A stretch of 64,000 bases of DNA. Origin: Polyodon spathula. Lineage: Eukaryota; Chordata; Actinopteri; Acipenseriformes; Polyodontidae. The notes under the pieces were generated by a model. It worked only from the letters and a program-made list of their open reading frames with translations, searched no databases and was not told the origin of the DNA. Of the stretch, positions 11,165 to 21,979 are shown in pieces; position 1 is the stretch's first letter, and every line of letters starts with the position of its first letter. The translations under genes and the position numbers were made by a program. Where the stretch lies: contig NC_054539.1 of the NCBI RefSeq assembly GCF_017654505.1, forward strand, positions 65,676,256 through 65,740,255. Reading direction: 5' to 3'.

Positions 11165-12052
11165 ATACTAAGCAGCCTAATACAAACTTAAAAACAAGGT
11201 TTTTTTTTAAAATTCATATTAAAAAAAAGACTTTTCCATTTATATTTGCATTTGATGCAGCTGGTGTTTTTTGTTGTTGAAGACATTTGAAAGAAAGAAA
11301 TCAATTAATCAAACCTAAACCAGAAGCAAACTGGCTGCCAGGTTCCTAAATGTGATAGGTAGTGTGATAGTTAAGTAAACATTTGCTGTTCTTTGACACA
11401 TGGGAATTTTCACAGGGAACTACATATTACACAGTAATGAATAACTTTCATGGAAATCTGTGATAACCGTGTAAAAAATGCAGCCTTAATTATTAGGGGT
11501 GAGTATTGGGACTGAGGATCTGTATTGCAATATATTGTAATATTGAGGATAATATTGCGATATGTACGCTGAATGATGCTGATGTTGTTTTTACTGCTAC
11601 CAAAATGAGAACTGAACAGTTATTAATCAAATTTATATGCATATTGCAATTTTTTCATATTTCAAAAACATTGAATAAGCTATTTAAAATTCTGTAAAAA
11701 CACTGATTTTAAATTAATTTGTATTATAAATATTCTCTCTATTTTCATTTTATGTTAACATGTTTTTTTCGGAACTCAACACATGTGAATAAAAGTCATT
11801 ATAAGTTAAAAATTGTTTATCAGTCTGTGATTCTGTCTTCACTTCATTCAGCCTTGTACATCTCTGAATTAACCTCTGAATTGTTTCCTGCTGGGTATTT
11901 GTTATCGTGGGTCCAGGATGTTCACCGAGGCTCTGAAATCTGCAGAATCAACCATTCTGTATGGCCTGAATTCTTTATTAAATAGTGCACTTTTCCATGA
12001 TCATTTTTGTCCATGCTGAATTAGAATCCAGAACTGTTTAAAAATACCCAGG

Positions 12053-12057
<5 letters not shown>

Positions 12058-12089
<32 letters not shown>

Positions 12090-12098
12090 GGGGGGGGG
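12058..12098. repeat. (GT)n followed by a G run
   Basis: About 15 GT units and then 9-10 consecutive G, inside the hAT element. Confidence 0.95.
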
Positions 12099-12707
12099 GT
12101 GTCCAAGGAGGGAACTGCAGGACTACCACAATGCCCTGAGACTGCAGGAGAGGAAGCACCTGAGACCAATTAAGCCTTGCATAAAGGCAGGAGAATCCCT
12201 GCTTTCAGGGCTGATGGAGTATCAACTATAGGCAGACTGGCAGAAGAAGTACAAGTCAGCTGCTGAAGAGACTTTTAACAGTGAGGTACTGTGTTTGTTT
12301 TTGCTATGTTTATAATACATATTTAAATACTGTATAGTACACATGCATTTAATCCCTTCAGATCTGTAGACTTGTGTAACCTTTTTCAGTACTGGAAATA
12401 ATAATAACAACAACATCTCTGTTTAGATACAGTTATTAATGTGCATCATGCTGTGGGATTCTTTGTAACATATATTGCCATATTCTGCTGTTGTTGTTGT
12501 TATTGTTAACATGGCTGTTATGTTCAGTTTTAAAATTAATGCAGTAGTACAGCACTGCTGTTATGGTATGGACTGTCACAATACCTACCGTATATTGAGC
12601 AAGCTGGGCTTTGACGGCAGTTGCAAAAAAGACATGCAAGTCTGTTTGGTTGTAACAATAAAGTGCTATTCCTGTTCACTAAATTCTGTCTCATGAATAC
12701 ATAACAA

Positions 12708-12810
12708 TGGCATCAACGCAAAGCACTGTGTGGAATTTCTTTACCAAGCAGGAGAAAAGTGAATTTGCAAGGAAATATTTCATTCAAAGGAGGAAGCACA
12801 CTTACTTAAT
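12708..12810 (+). pseudogene. hAT transposase N-terminus, BED-type finger remnant
   Basis: From the ATG at 12708 the frame reads MASTQSTVWNFFTKQ, matching the S-x-x-W-x-x-F start of a BED zinc finger. A one-base shift then continues as CKEIFHSKEEAHLL, the usual second Cys and the region leading to the His pair. BED fingers are the DNA-binding N-termini of many hAT transposases. No DDE or dimerization region follows, so this is the stump of a deleted gene. It is within the TIR-bounded element 11494-14005, which fits. Confidence 0.55.
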
Positions 12811-13376
12811 GTATGCCACATTATTTTATTTTAATTTTATTTATTTGCTTTTTTTTTTTTTTTTTTTTAAATAAAGGCTGCTTATTTTATCTTTTGGTAA
12901 GAAACTATAGAAATGTGCAGTAACTGTAGATAAAGCATTCCATATTGGAAGCCACACAGTTATTATCAATGGATCAGAGTTATCACTGACATAAACCAAA
13001 AGGATGCTGTTATGTTGTTTTCTTTTTTCCGATTTAGTTCCTGAGAAGAATAGTCGCCACAGTTCTTATTATTGAAGTTTACTTGCCACTTGCTGTGTGT
13101 TAGTTTTCTGTAAAACATTGCTATCCTGTCAGTTAAGAAAAGGCGTAATGCAAAAGCTTGTTTTAACGTTGTCTTTAATATTATGCCGGCCAGAAACCTG
13201 CGCTTACAACTGTATTGTCATTTACTACATTTTCTATAAATTCTTAAATTAATAAATCGATACCCAGGTAATAAAAAGAGACCCGGGTAGCATTGGGTAA
13301 TTTAAAACCCGACAGGTACCCGGGTTTTCAGGTAGCCATGCTGCCGACCTATATATATCCATCGGTACGGCTGGAG

Positions 13377-13440
13377 TATATATCTATATATAATATATAT
13401 ATATCTATATATATATATATATATATACCATATAAAATAA
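13377..13440. repeat. (TA)n-rich imperfect microsatellite
   Basis: Interrupted TATATA tract with CTATA variants. It sits just after a small inverted pair of CCCGGGT boxes (about 13282 and 13319). Confidence 0.9.
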
Positions 13441-14013
13441 AAGGACATTTCAAACATTTCAATTTCAAAATAGCATACGTCTTAATTACGTTAAGCATTC
13501 GTAGGCCTCTGCTATGCTATTTCTCGTTTTCGTTCATTTGTAGTTTGATTATAATACCAATAAAAAACAGACCAAAATATTTGAGCTTTTACTCTGAATC
13601 AAGAACAATATTGCTACGTGACTCATTTAGGACTAAGGGGAAGAGAGAAGTTTGGCAGAGGGGTGAAATTTGCCATGACACTGCCAGCATATTTTACTTC
13701 AGCCTTGCATAAACAACATACCGCAATGTTTGATGCTGTACAGCCATCCTTTTTAGATTTTGTTTATTAGGAAATTATTCCAGTCATGTGACTTTGCTTT
13801 GCAGAATTCAAGCAGCTCAAAATCTTTGTGTGCTTTTGCTATATTTTCTTTTGTGTTAGCACTGCTCGCATTACGAGTTCTCGTGGGTAGTGGTTATCTC
13901 ACGAGATAATAGCTGACATTTTCCTGTATCGGTTAAACCAAAAATACCGGTATTGTTGTTCAAATACCGGTTATTGTATTATATCGGTATTATCTTACAC
14001 CCCTATTAATTTT

Positions 14014-15859
14014 AAGTAATGAATGCTTAATTAGTCTTACTATCCTGAAGAATGAGACTCACTTGGTAATAAATGTATCATCTATAAGAAGACTATCGTA
14101 ATTTATATAACCACTGCCTGCTACTGTTACAAATAGTGTATATGCATTCCAGAAAGAAAGGTGCTAAACATTTAGTTTTTTGTAATTACACACCTTGTAC
14201 TGTGTAATTACACCGTGTACTGTATATTGTCAGGATCCAATATAAATCTGCTATATATCAAGGGCTGCAATATAGCGAGAGACACTTTGAAAAACAAATA
14301 GGCTAACAAATACTGTGCAACCACTCCCTCGTTTTATTGGGGGCATCAGGGTCTAATATAAATCCTCTATGTTCTAACGAGAGCACCGATACATCGAGAA
14401 ACGCAAACAAAAAAACAGATAGTGTAACTGTAATAAGCATTTAAATGCAATTTATTGTTTACAGATATAGAAAATAGGCAATCGCTATATGCTACATGGC
14501 AAACGGGAAAAGTAATACGTACATTACATACTGCACCAGTATAGTAGACTCTTGTTAATCTGTGTTTCAATAGTTTGCGTTATGATAATCTGTGCATTTT
14601 AATGCAGTACATTATCAAAATGTATTGGTGCGGAAATAATCTGCTCAATGCAGCAGTGGGTATTCGCACGCTTTGTAGCAATATAGATGAAACCTATTGT
14701 TATGGATAGTGTTTCGTGTTTAAAGGTTCCTAATCTTTGAAAGCAATATAGCGTGACAAGCACATATGAGTGCAGAGAAAGTGGGTGTTGTTGTAAGAAC
14801 TGGCTGTAGAAAATAATGTTATTTGTTCTTGTTTGCAGTTGGGAGTTTGTCTAATTACTACCAGCGTTATCCCCATAAATTTGAAACATGCTTTATTGAC
14901 GGCCATCATTTAATTTAATTCAATTAAATTGAGTACAGTAAAAAGTGGAAGCCAATGGACAGTGCTGTACTGGAGTTACTGAAACCAGTGACAAGCAAGC
15001 AGAAAGCAGACTTAAGACTCTCTTAGCCTGGCAGCTGAATATGAAGAGCAGTTATGACAATTAAAGACTCAGAGCAAGATCAGTGAGTTTTTTAAACCAG
15101 CTCTCTACCTCTGAACAATGCTGATATAGTATATATTTTGACCATTGCTGGGAAACAACTTTGGTGGAAACTATACATTCTTCTATATTATGCACCATAT
15201 GGAGCTGCAGTATTAAATGCAATTTAATCTTGATATTGGGTTGCTTTTTCTTGAGTGTAATGTACTCAGCTGTTATCTCCCATCCCTCAGGCACGCCAGC
15301 CAAGACTTCTACTAATGATGAAGAGCTTTGCTTTCCTACTGCCACTACTTCTTCATGACTTTTCTTTAAACTGCTGGAAGCAAGATCGAGATGTTTTCCA
15401 TATTTACATTTTCACTGCAAACTTAACTGTAACCTGCAAGCAGCCTATACTGTTAATATTATCAAATGGCAAGAATACAGGGAGTAATCTCAATGGCTAA
15501 CAAGTGTTCTAACTTGAGCAGATATGTCACGATACCAGCACAGCTTTGAAACTTTTATAACCATTCTGCTTGATTTACTTGACAATCAATTCAGTTTTGT
15601 TGATAGTAATACTTGCTTTCGAATTAACTTTGTTTAACAGTAAGCACAACATCGTATAAATTGCAGCGTCTGGCTTCCAGTTTAAAAAGACAAAGGCACA
15701 ATGAACTTGGTAAAATGGCGTATTCAGGGTTGCACAGAGGATGAGTGAGTCTAAAAAAAAAACAAAAAAATGATCTTGTGGTTAAAATTCAGTTGTACTT
15801 TCCAGACAGTACATTATTACATTACAGTGGAATAGGCTGGCCCACTTACTTCTACATCA
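14014..15859. other. No gene recognised; two diverged similar segments
   Basis: Segments at about 14228-14310 and 14345-14425 resemble each other (CAGGRTCYAATATAAATC..., then GAGA-ACACTTTGAAA or GAGAAACGCAAAC) and could be an old tandem pair or a transposon end. Remaining frames are under 95 codons without domains. Confidence 0.45.
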
Positions 15860-15985
15860 ACTCCAATTAGGTGTATCCTACAGTTAGATAATTTAACACT
15901 GTATGTCATCAGAGCTGACGCTTTCTAAACCTCAAGTATGAACTTCACACTCCTATCGATTTGCAAAACTAATACAATATGTAAC

Positions 15986-16621
15986 TGTCACAGAGACGGC
16001 CGAAGTGGGCGGCGTCAGAACCAGGAAGGAATGAAATACACAGACAGGACAGATGAATGGTGAAATGATGATGGCGTTTGCTTGCGACGGTTTATTGAAA
16101 ATAAAAGGATTTAACACGAAAACAGAAACACGGCACTCTACGCCAAAATAAAAGAGACAAACAAAAATGGACTATACTTAACAAAACGGTGCACGGACAG
16201 ACACACTGACAAACACAGTGAGTTGATAAATTAACAAGTATCGTGCTGGTCCCACCAGCACGCAATAGCAATTGTAAATAATTTATCCTCTCTCTCCCGT
16301 TCTCCACTCACCGAACACCCAACCACGGGTATGTGAAAACGTGCATTTATATATACTGTTGTGCTGGGATTCAATTACTAATTAATTATTCACTTGAATC
16401 CCAGCACGTGAATTAATTATGTGCAACCTCGTGCTCACATTTTAACTACTTTAAATGTATGTGAAGTGATGTACAATCCCGTGCCTAAATACAAATATAC
16501 ATTTTAAACACTTGTGTTACAGACCTGTTTATATCCCATGTACCAATGACTATACACCAACATTTAACAAACCACACGCAACATAACAGATAATAATCAC
16601 AGGGGCGGGCACTTTGTCACA
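15986..16621 (-). mobile_element. Solo LTR (family A), nested in hAT gene
   Basis: A 5-bp duplication GTAAC (15981-15985 and 16622-16626) brackets TGTCACAGAG...CTTTGTCACA. Minus-strand signals: TATATATAAAT at about 16345-16355 and CAATAAAC at about 16089-16097. The hAT frame continues across the insertion once one GTAAC is dropped, which confirms the boundaries. Confidence 0.9.
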
Positions 16622-17023
16622 GTAACCCATACTGATCTTGGGCATTAGTCGACTCGTCAGTGACCTCTGACAAGCAAACTGACTGTTTTACAATTTCCAT
16701 AATCTCCTGCTTGTGATACTCGGCAACTTTAGGTAAGTATTCACGTTGGGCTGATGAAGAAATCACTCCACCATTTGCTACACTCAAGTCTGAAGAATTT
16801 ACATAACTTTTGGTTGTTCAGTTTTTCAAGAGGGATATTTGCACAAACAAATACCTCTGTCAGGTAAACATTTAATGTGTTTCATGCTTCACGGTTTTCA
16901 GTGGAAAAAAACATTAATAACATGGAAGCCACCGTTTTTTGTTTCTTTGCAAGTAAAGCATTCACAGTGCTGCTTTGGATTTCCACCTTTCTCTTTCGGT
17001 GAATACTTGAATCTAAATGCCTG

Positions 17024-17583
17024 TGTGGCAAAGTGGCTGCTGATCCTGAACAGGTGTGTAGCAGGTGCGGCGCTGATGCAGTAATCCAAAGACAAACAGA
17101 AAACAAAGTACGGGTGAAATGGATTGTTTTATTTCTTTTTTTAATCCAATGGTCTGATGACCAGCCAGTAAATAATAAAGTTTTTGCAATACACAACAAT
17201 GTGTATTGCGCAATGAAAAACGAACAAACAGACACTCCCAAATACTTTTCTCTTTTTGTGAACTCTCCCGGTCCTTCTAGTTCCTCTCAATTTGAACCAA
17301 GCAAAGGAAAAGATAGTCATTCTCCGGCCCCTTTATGCTATCATGCATGACCACTTGGTAAACTATTGCAGCTGCTTTTATTGCTTGCAGCTGCTACCTC
17401 GTTTACCCTCCAGGTCAGTTCGTTCCTGCAACGGAGTCTCTCCTTCATCCAGGCTGACCGACTTCCCCACAGTGGAAATTAACTGTCAGGCCAGCCCGTC
17501 TCAAGACTTTCCCTTTCGCTATGTTGTGCCTTCACAAGTCGGGAGGGAGATTTCCAATCAGAACTCATTATATTTCCATCACA
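17024..17583 (-). mobile_element. Solo LTR, nested in hAT zinc-finger codons
   Basis: Bracketed by GCCTG (17019-17023 and 17584-17588). It starts TGTGGCAAAGTGG and ends TTTCCATCACA. A minus-strand AATAAA lies at about 17128-17133. Orientation is assigned from that signal and is less certain than for the other LTRs. The host finger reads through exactly when the LTR and one GCCTG are removed. Confidence 0.85.
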
Positions 17584-17733
17584 GCCTGTCAACAGCTGAT
17601 TCTCGATAGTGATCTACAGTAACGTTGCAAGAGGTACAGAAGATCATACCTCCATCGCTGTGTAAACTCCTTCTGGATGCTGCTTTAGTTGATCTGCTTC
17701 AGACACATTTTTTGCCTTTTTAGAGATGTCCAT

Positions 17734-18405
17734 TTTCTTGTTTACAATGTGCTGTATTATAATTTCCCGCCCAGATTGCATATAGTCACATGACAATCAC
17801 TGCACAGCACTATGTGCATGGCGAATAGTACACACAGGCACACAGCAGAGCTGTACAGATTTGTTAATGTGATTATTTTTGTATGAAATACAAATAATAA
17901 TGATGAAATAATGTATTTTTATTTGTTAAGAATATTGCCAGATTCTCGGTATTGTGCTAATTTCATGATTTCCGCGCAGCCCGTGACATTGCAATTTATG
18001 CAATAGATTGTCTTGAACAAGAGGTCATTCCATTGGGAAAGCCAGTGTGAATCTCCCATATTGTATTTCTAACTGCGCTCTCTGTCAGTCTTCAGGAAAA
18101 CAACTGTCAATTTATTTTTCTATTTTATATAAACATTTTATTAAAAACAATAAATACAACTTTAATATTATCATTCATTAAAAAAAAGAAAACAAATCTC
18201 AAAATATTAATACATGTATATCCCATTGGTGGCCTGCATTTCCCCCATATTGTTTACCATCTGTAGTGTGTTATAAAGGTAATGTAGAGCCGCCTTTGGC
18301 AGCCACTGTTGCACTAACTGTACCTGATGTTTTCCACAAATCTCACTATATTTTGCAGTTTTGCCCTTGTGCTATTGTCCCTCCCCAAAAAACTGGAAAT
18401 ATTCA
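17734..18405. other. No gene; likely 5' region of the hAT element
   Basis: Upstream (minus strand) of the hAT start codon. It contains TCCGCGCAGCCCGTGACATT near 17970, which may be the outer end of the element, but I could not pair it with a second terminus. An 80-codon plus-strand frame at 18266-18508 runs into the LTR and is not convincing. Confidence 0.4.
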
Positions 18406-18741
18406 TGTAGCAGAGCATGTAAGCCCTTCTGGTGTAAATAGTTGTGGAAATGTAAGTTTGGCAGCGATGGGGTTAAGTCTATCCCTGCCAACAATCACAT
18501 GTAATTAGGTAACTGACTGCTAATAGGAGAATGGCCACATGTATATAAAGGAAGTACAATCCTTTTTTGGTGGAGGAGTTTATGTTGTGATTTTTGGCCA
18601 CTGTGTGAGTATGTTTGTTCTTGTGTTTAATTTGTGTTTTGTTTAATAAAAGTGTGCGTCAGCACTTTAAACTGCAGCTTTCTGTCTCTGGGGCTCTTTC
18701 CTGCCAGTAAACAACTTTGGCTGTGATGTTACCCTGCCACA
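18406..18741 (+). mobile_element. Solo LTR (family B, short)
   Basis: ATTCA at 18401-18405 and 18742-18746 brackets TGTAGCAGAGC...ACCCTGCCACA. TATATAAA lies at 18542-18549 and AATAAA at 18645-18650. It shares GCAG-GATGGGGTTAA, the TATAAAGGA region and CTGCAG-CT-TCTCTGGG with the LTR at 31263, also in plus orientation. Confidence 0.88.
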
Positions 18742-18746
18742 ATTCA

Positions 18747-20665
18747 CATCATTTTGTGTTAATAACAATCATTTATAAATTGATTGATTTATAGGTTGTC
18801 ATTACTAAGCCAGTTGTTTCCTTACCAGGTAGGAATGTTTTCTCCCAAATACAATATTAACAACTTGAGCATGAGCTTGAGGGGAGGGGGGTCTGCATTA
18901 TTTATAGAAATACTGCAATAAAAATAGCACCAAATACAGCTGGCTGAAATTGCCATTTTAGCTCACTGTGGAGAGTCAAGGCTCAGACTCGCGTTTCCAA
19001 GTGACTCAGCTGTGTTATTTCACACCTGAGAGGTCCCTTCCTCTTTTACCTGCTTGTGAACCAAGATAGACAACAAGTACCACATAAGATACACAGGAGA
19101 GGATTGCACTTTTAACCTGTTTTCTCAGAAATGTTTATTTATTTTTTTTTGCTCTTGCAAAACTGGTGGAAGAAGAAAAAAAACGATAAACACGAATGAA
19201 ATGTCAGCTTAAAGATTTACAGTTTACAAGTGTTTTTCATATCGCAAGTGCTGAGGCTTGCTACAACAGACAAGGGTTGGGGTTAATGGAACAAAAAAAA
19301 AAATACCACAAGTTGCAATACATTAGGGGGAACCACTAGGATGTTAGAGGGAACACCTGGCATTTTAAATGTGGGATATTCCCTCAAAATCCAGCCAATT
19401 CACACGAACAGCTAGTACTGGCACTCTTGTTTTTTGTTTGTGGCTTCCTTAGTCTGATTTAGTCTTGGTGAGGATGGGGATTTTATTATATTAATATACA
19501 GTATATTACTCTATATTTCTATCAAGATAAAGTAAAATGATTCAATGAATAGCAGTTACATTTTCCAGAGGCAAGAGTTTATTAGATCCTGGCTTCACAG
19601 TGTATATTCAAAGTCCTTCTAATCAGACAGCACTTCAGTTCTATCTATCAGCAGAGCCACCTCCCAAAGTCCCTGGAAACCACCACCAAAAGACAGCAAA
19701 AAAACAATTAAATATAAATCTAATTTATTGATAGCAATTGCCTGCCTGGTTGTCATGGTGATACGCAAAAAAAACAGGCTACCCATGTGACATTTGAATC
19801 TGTTTCACTTCAATCAACCAGGATAGTGCTTATATAGATTCTGTTACCATATTGCATCAGTAACATGCCCACTAGCTTTTCACATGCTAAATCTCAATAG
19901 GCTTGCACCCTTGGTGTAAGACATCTCCTTTCCACACAAACGCACAAACAGCATCTTAAACTCTTACTGTCTATGAACTAAAATATGCACTGAAGTTTAT
20001 ATTAGGGCCTAATTTTATTTAAATTATTAAGCGCTTGTAGTTGTTTTATCAAGTAATTAAAGTGAATCCTGCTAAAGATCTTTCTGGAACCTATTTACTT
20101 AAGAACAGAAAATAAACTCTTTGTTTAGTTGTTTTAGAAATTATTTTGTAAAAGAACATAATGCCTAAGGCCAATATGACCCGAGATATTTATCTATCTA
20201 GCTTTGCATACAATAAAATGTACCTTACATATACATTAAAATGCTTTCAATTGGCATTTTAACATTATTATTATTATTATTATTATTATTTATTATATTA
20301 TTATTATTATTATTATTATTGTCTGAAATTGCTTGTATCTGGCTGAAGAGATGTTTGTAAAAAGGGCTTATAAAAATCTGTACTAGGCTTAGGTTAGTAG
20401 AGACTCATTTTCTCTACAAGTAGCAGCATCTCTCTGATAGTTATAGTTATACTTAAAATTCTGCACTAACCTCCAACTTATTTCTGTGTTATAAAATTGA
20501 CGTATAACTTTATGATCTAATTAAATACTATGTACCTCAGAGTTTATTCCTTTCTAATATTTTGCATATAAACATACAAACTGCATTACATAATAATGGA
20601 GATTAAATTAACCACATAGCATGTTTCATATAAAAGCAGGGAATATCATCTTGTAATTTCAAATT
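18747..20665. other. No gene recognised
   Basis: AT-rich sequence with A/T runs and an (ATT)n tract at 20263-20320. No domain-bearing frame was seen. Confidence 0.55.
20263..20320. repeat. (ATT)n microsatellite
   Basis: ATT units with two small interruptions. Confidence 0.96.
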
Positions 20666-20956
20666 GGTCACTCTTTATTTTAAGGGCCATTTTTTAAGTT
20701 TATTAACTGTTAACAACATTTTTAATTTTCATCTAAGGGTTAGAATTAGTGTTAGAGTTAAGGTTAGGGTTTGGGTTAGAGTTATGGCTAGGGTTAGGGT
20801 TAATAAAAACCTGATTGAATTTACTAAACATTACTACAGTAACAATCTGAATCGATTTCAAGCATATGATCGACTGGCTATTGATATTAATGTGTTTATT
20901 AGCTGTTTGTTAACAGATAATGAACAATAAAATGGACCTTAAAATAAAGCGTGACC
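20666..20956. mobile_element. MITE with internal telomere-like repeats
   Basis: Terminal inverted repeats GGTCACTCTTTATTTTAAGG at 20666 and its inverse CCTTAAAATAAAGCGTGACC ending at 20956, followed inside by weaker pairing (GTTAACAA). The middle holds GGGTTA-type units at 20735-20802. No open frame of note. The target duplication is not clear, so the superfamily stays open. Confidence 0.75.
20735..20802 (+). repeat. Degenerate (TTAGGG)n-like tract
   Basis: About eleven hexamers of the GGGTTA / GAGTTA / GGCTA kind, matching the vertebrate telomere unit with changes. It lies inside a MITE, so it reflects the element rather than a chromosome end. Confidence 0.85.
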
Positions 20957-21185
20957 TTCCATATTTGGAAATCCCCTTAAACTGAAAACATGACAGTGAA
21001 AACTTGACAATGATTATTGAAAACTTTACACTCAAAGGTGTAAAATACTGTGCTGATTAGGAGCGGCCAGTTAACAGTGTTCACCTGCTTGCCGAACCCC
21101 CAGGCTCTTATTAATGAACTGTGCTTCCATTCTTCTGGGTGATGTGCATTTCATTTCCCCCCTCTCAAGTGACGCGTCTGTTTAA

Positions 21186-21596
21186 CCCTTTGCCGCGGGA
21201 CTTGATAAAGTGCTTATGATATTTTGCTTAGTCCGGTCAACTTCCATAAGATGGCGCTGTTTGGGGCATTTTTACATACAGACTATGGTTCGGACAAACC
21301 TCGTAGCTTGTCAATGGTAAAAAATATTTGAAAACTGTGTTTTTATTTGAAATCCTCATAAAATTTTGCAACTGTAATATCCATATAATTTCTGTCTATC
21401 TAACCTGTGCTCTATATTTATTTTTTTTATATTCCTCTAGTTAACAAATTGTATCAATGGAAACAGCTACTTCAGACCTTTCTATTAATATATTGGGGTT
21501 TAAATTCTGATTTAAGGGTACCAAACAACAAGCAATAAAACATTAATTGTTCATGTGCATGTCCAAATATGGAAATTCTGATTAGGCAGCAAAGGG
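21186..21596. mobile_element. piggyBac-like MITE (TTAA target)
   Basis: TTAA at 21182-21185 and 21597-21600 brackets CCCTTTGCCGC and the inverse GCAGCAAAGGG. CCCT-start termini with a TTAA target fit piggyBac. It is 411 bp with no transposase, so non-autonomous. Confidence 0.82.
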
Positions 21597-21600
21597 TTAA

Positions 21601-21979
21601 TGGGCTGAAGCTGGGCTGCTCTCGCTCAAAAATGCGAGCTCCCACATCTGCCGTGCCCAGGCACAGTAGCAGCCAGCCGTCAGCCTGGACTGGCTATGAT
21701 TGGCTTAAAAATGCTTAGATGGATAAAGTGAGCAGATGTCCCAATTCGGACGGGACAATCCCACTTTTGGAACACTGGTTCCAATGTCCCCAGAAACTTT
21801 CTTGGGACACTCATTTCGTCCTGCTTTTCCTCCAGAGCATCATCGCGCCGGTAACAGAATATTGTATTTTCATGTAGGCTGCTGTATTACTACCATAGCT
21901 AACTTATTACAGTAAAATGAGGCTTGATGTGACTAAATGTAAGATAGAATGACCAGTAGCATTAAAAAGTGACTGCACA
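21601..21979. other. No gene; unassigned, more GC-rich segment
   Basis: Contains GCTCTCGCTC, ATGTCCCAATTCGGACGGGA and a second TGTCCC block. It may be a repeat end, but I could not define borders. Confidence 0.4.

Larger units (their letters stand above)
11494..14005 (+). mobile_element. hAT transposon, internally deleted
   Basis: Termini are TAGGGGTG at 11494 and its inverse CACCCCTA ending 14005. They are flanked by 8-bp duplications TTAATTAT (11486-11493) and TTAATTTT (14006-14013), one mismatch. An 8-bp duplication and short TIRs are the hAT signature. Subterminal regions are rich in CGATAT/ACCGGTAT-like motifs. Inside are a TATA-like GCATAAAG near 12180, a BED-finger remnant at 12708-12810, a (GT)n+G run at 12058-12098 and a (TA)n-rich stretch at 13377-13440. 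No catalytic domain is left. Confidence 0.78.
15860..17733 (-). pseudogene. hAT transposase with CGBP1-like finger, split by two solo LTRs
   Basis: Read on the minus strand from the ATG at 17731-17733. The start MDISKKAKNVSEADQLKQHP is followed, after one frameshift, by FCTSCNVTVDHYRES and VDR. The solo LTR 17024-17583 interrupts there. After it the frame resumes as HLDSSIHRKRK, completing a C-x2-C...H-x5-H finger of the type in CGBP1 and related hAT proteins. Further on come VCANIPLEKLNNQKL and EVTDESTNAQDQY, the start of the hAT catalytic fold. The second solo LTR (15986-16621) interrupts there, and LHIVLVLQIDRS follows on the far side. The C-terminal dimerization part was not found. Several shifts and a stop make it inactive. 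Confidence 0.75.

Noticed and set aside
12050..12695. A possible LTR (TATA-like at 12180, AATAAA at 12656)
   Set aside because: No matching target duplication, a start inside a (GT)n run, and an unusually long TATA-to-polyA distance. It is more likely the leader of the hAT gene.
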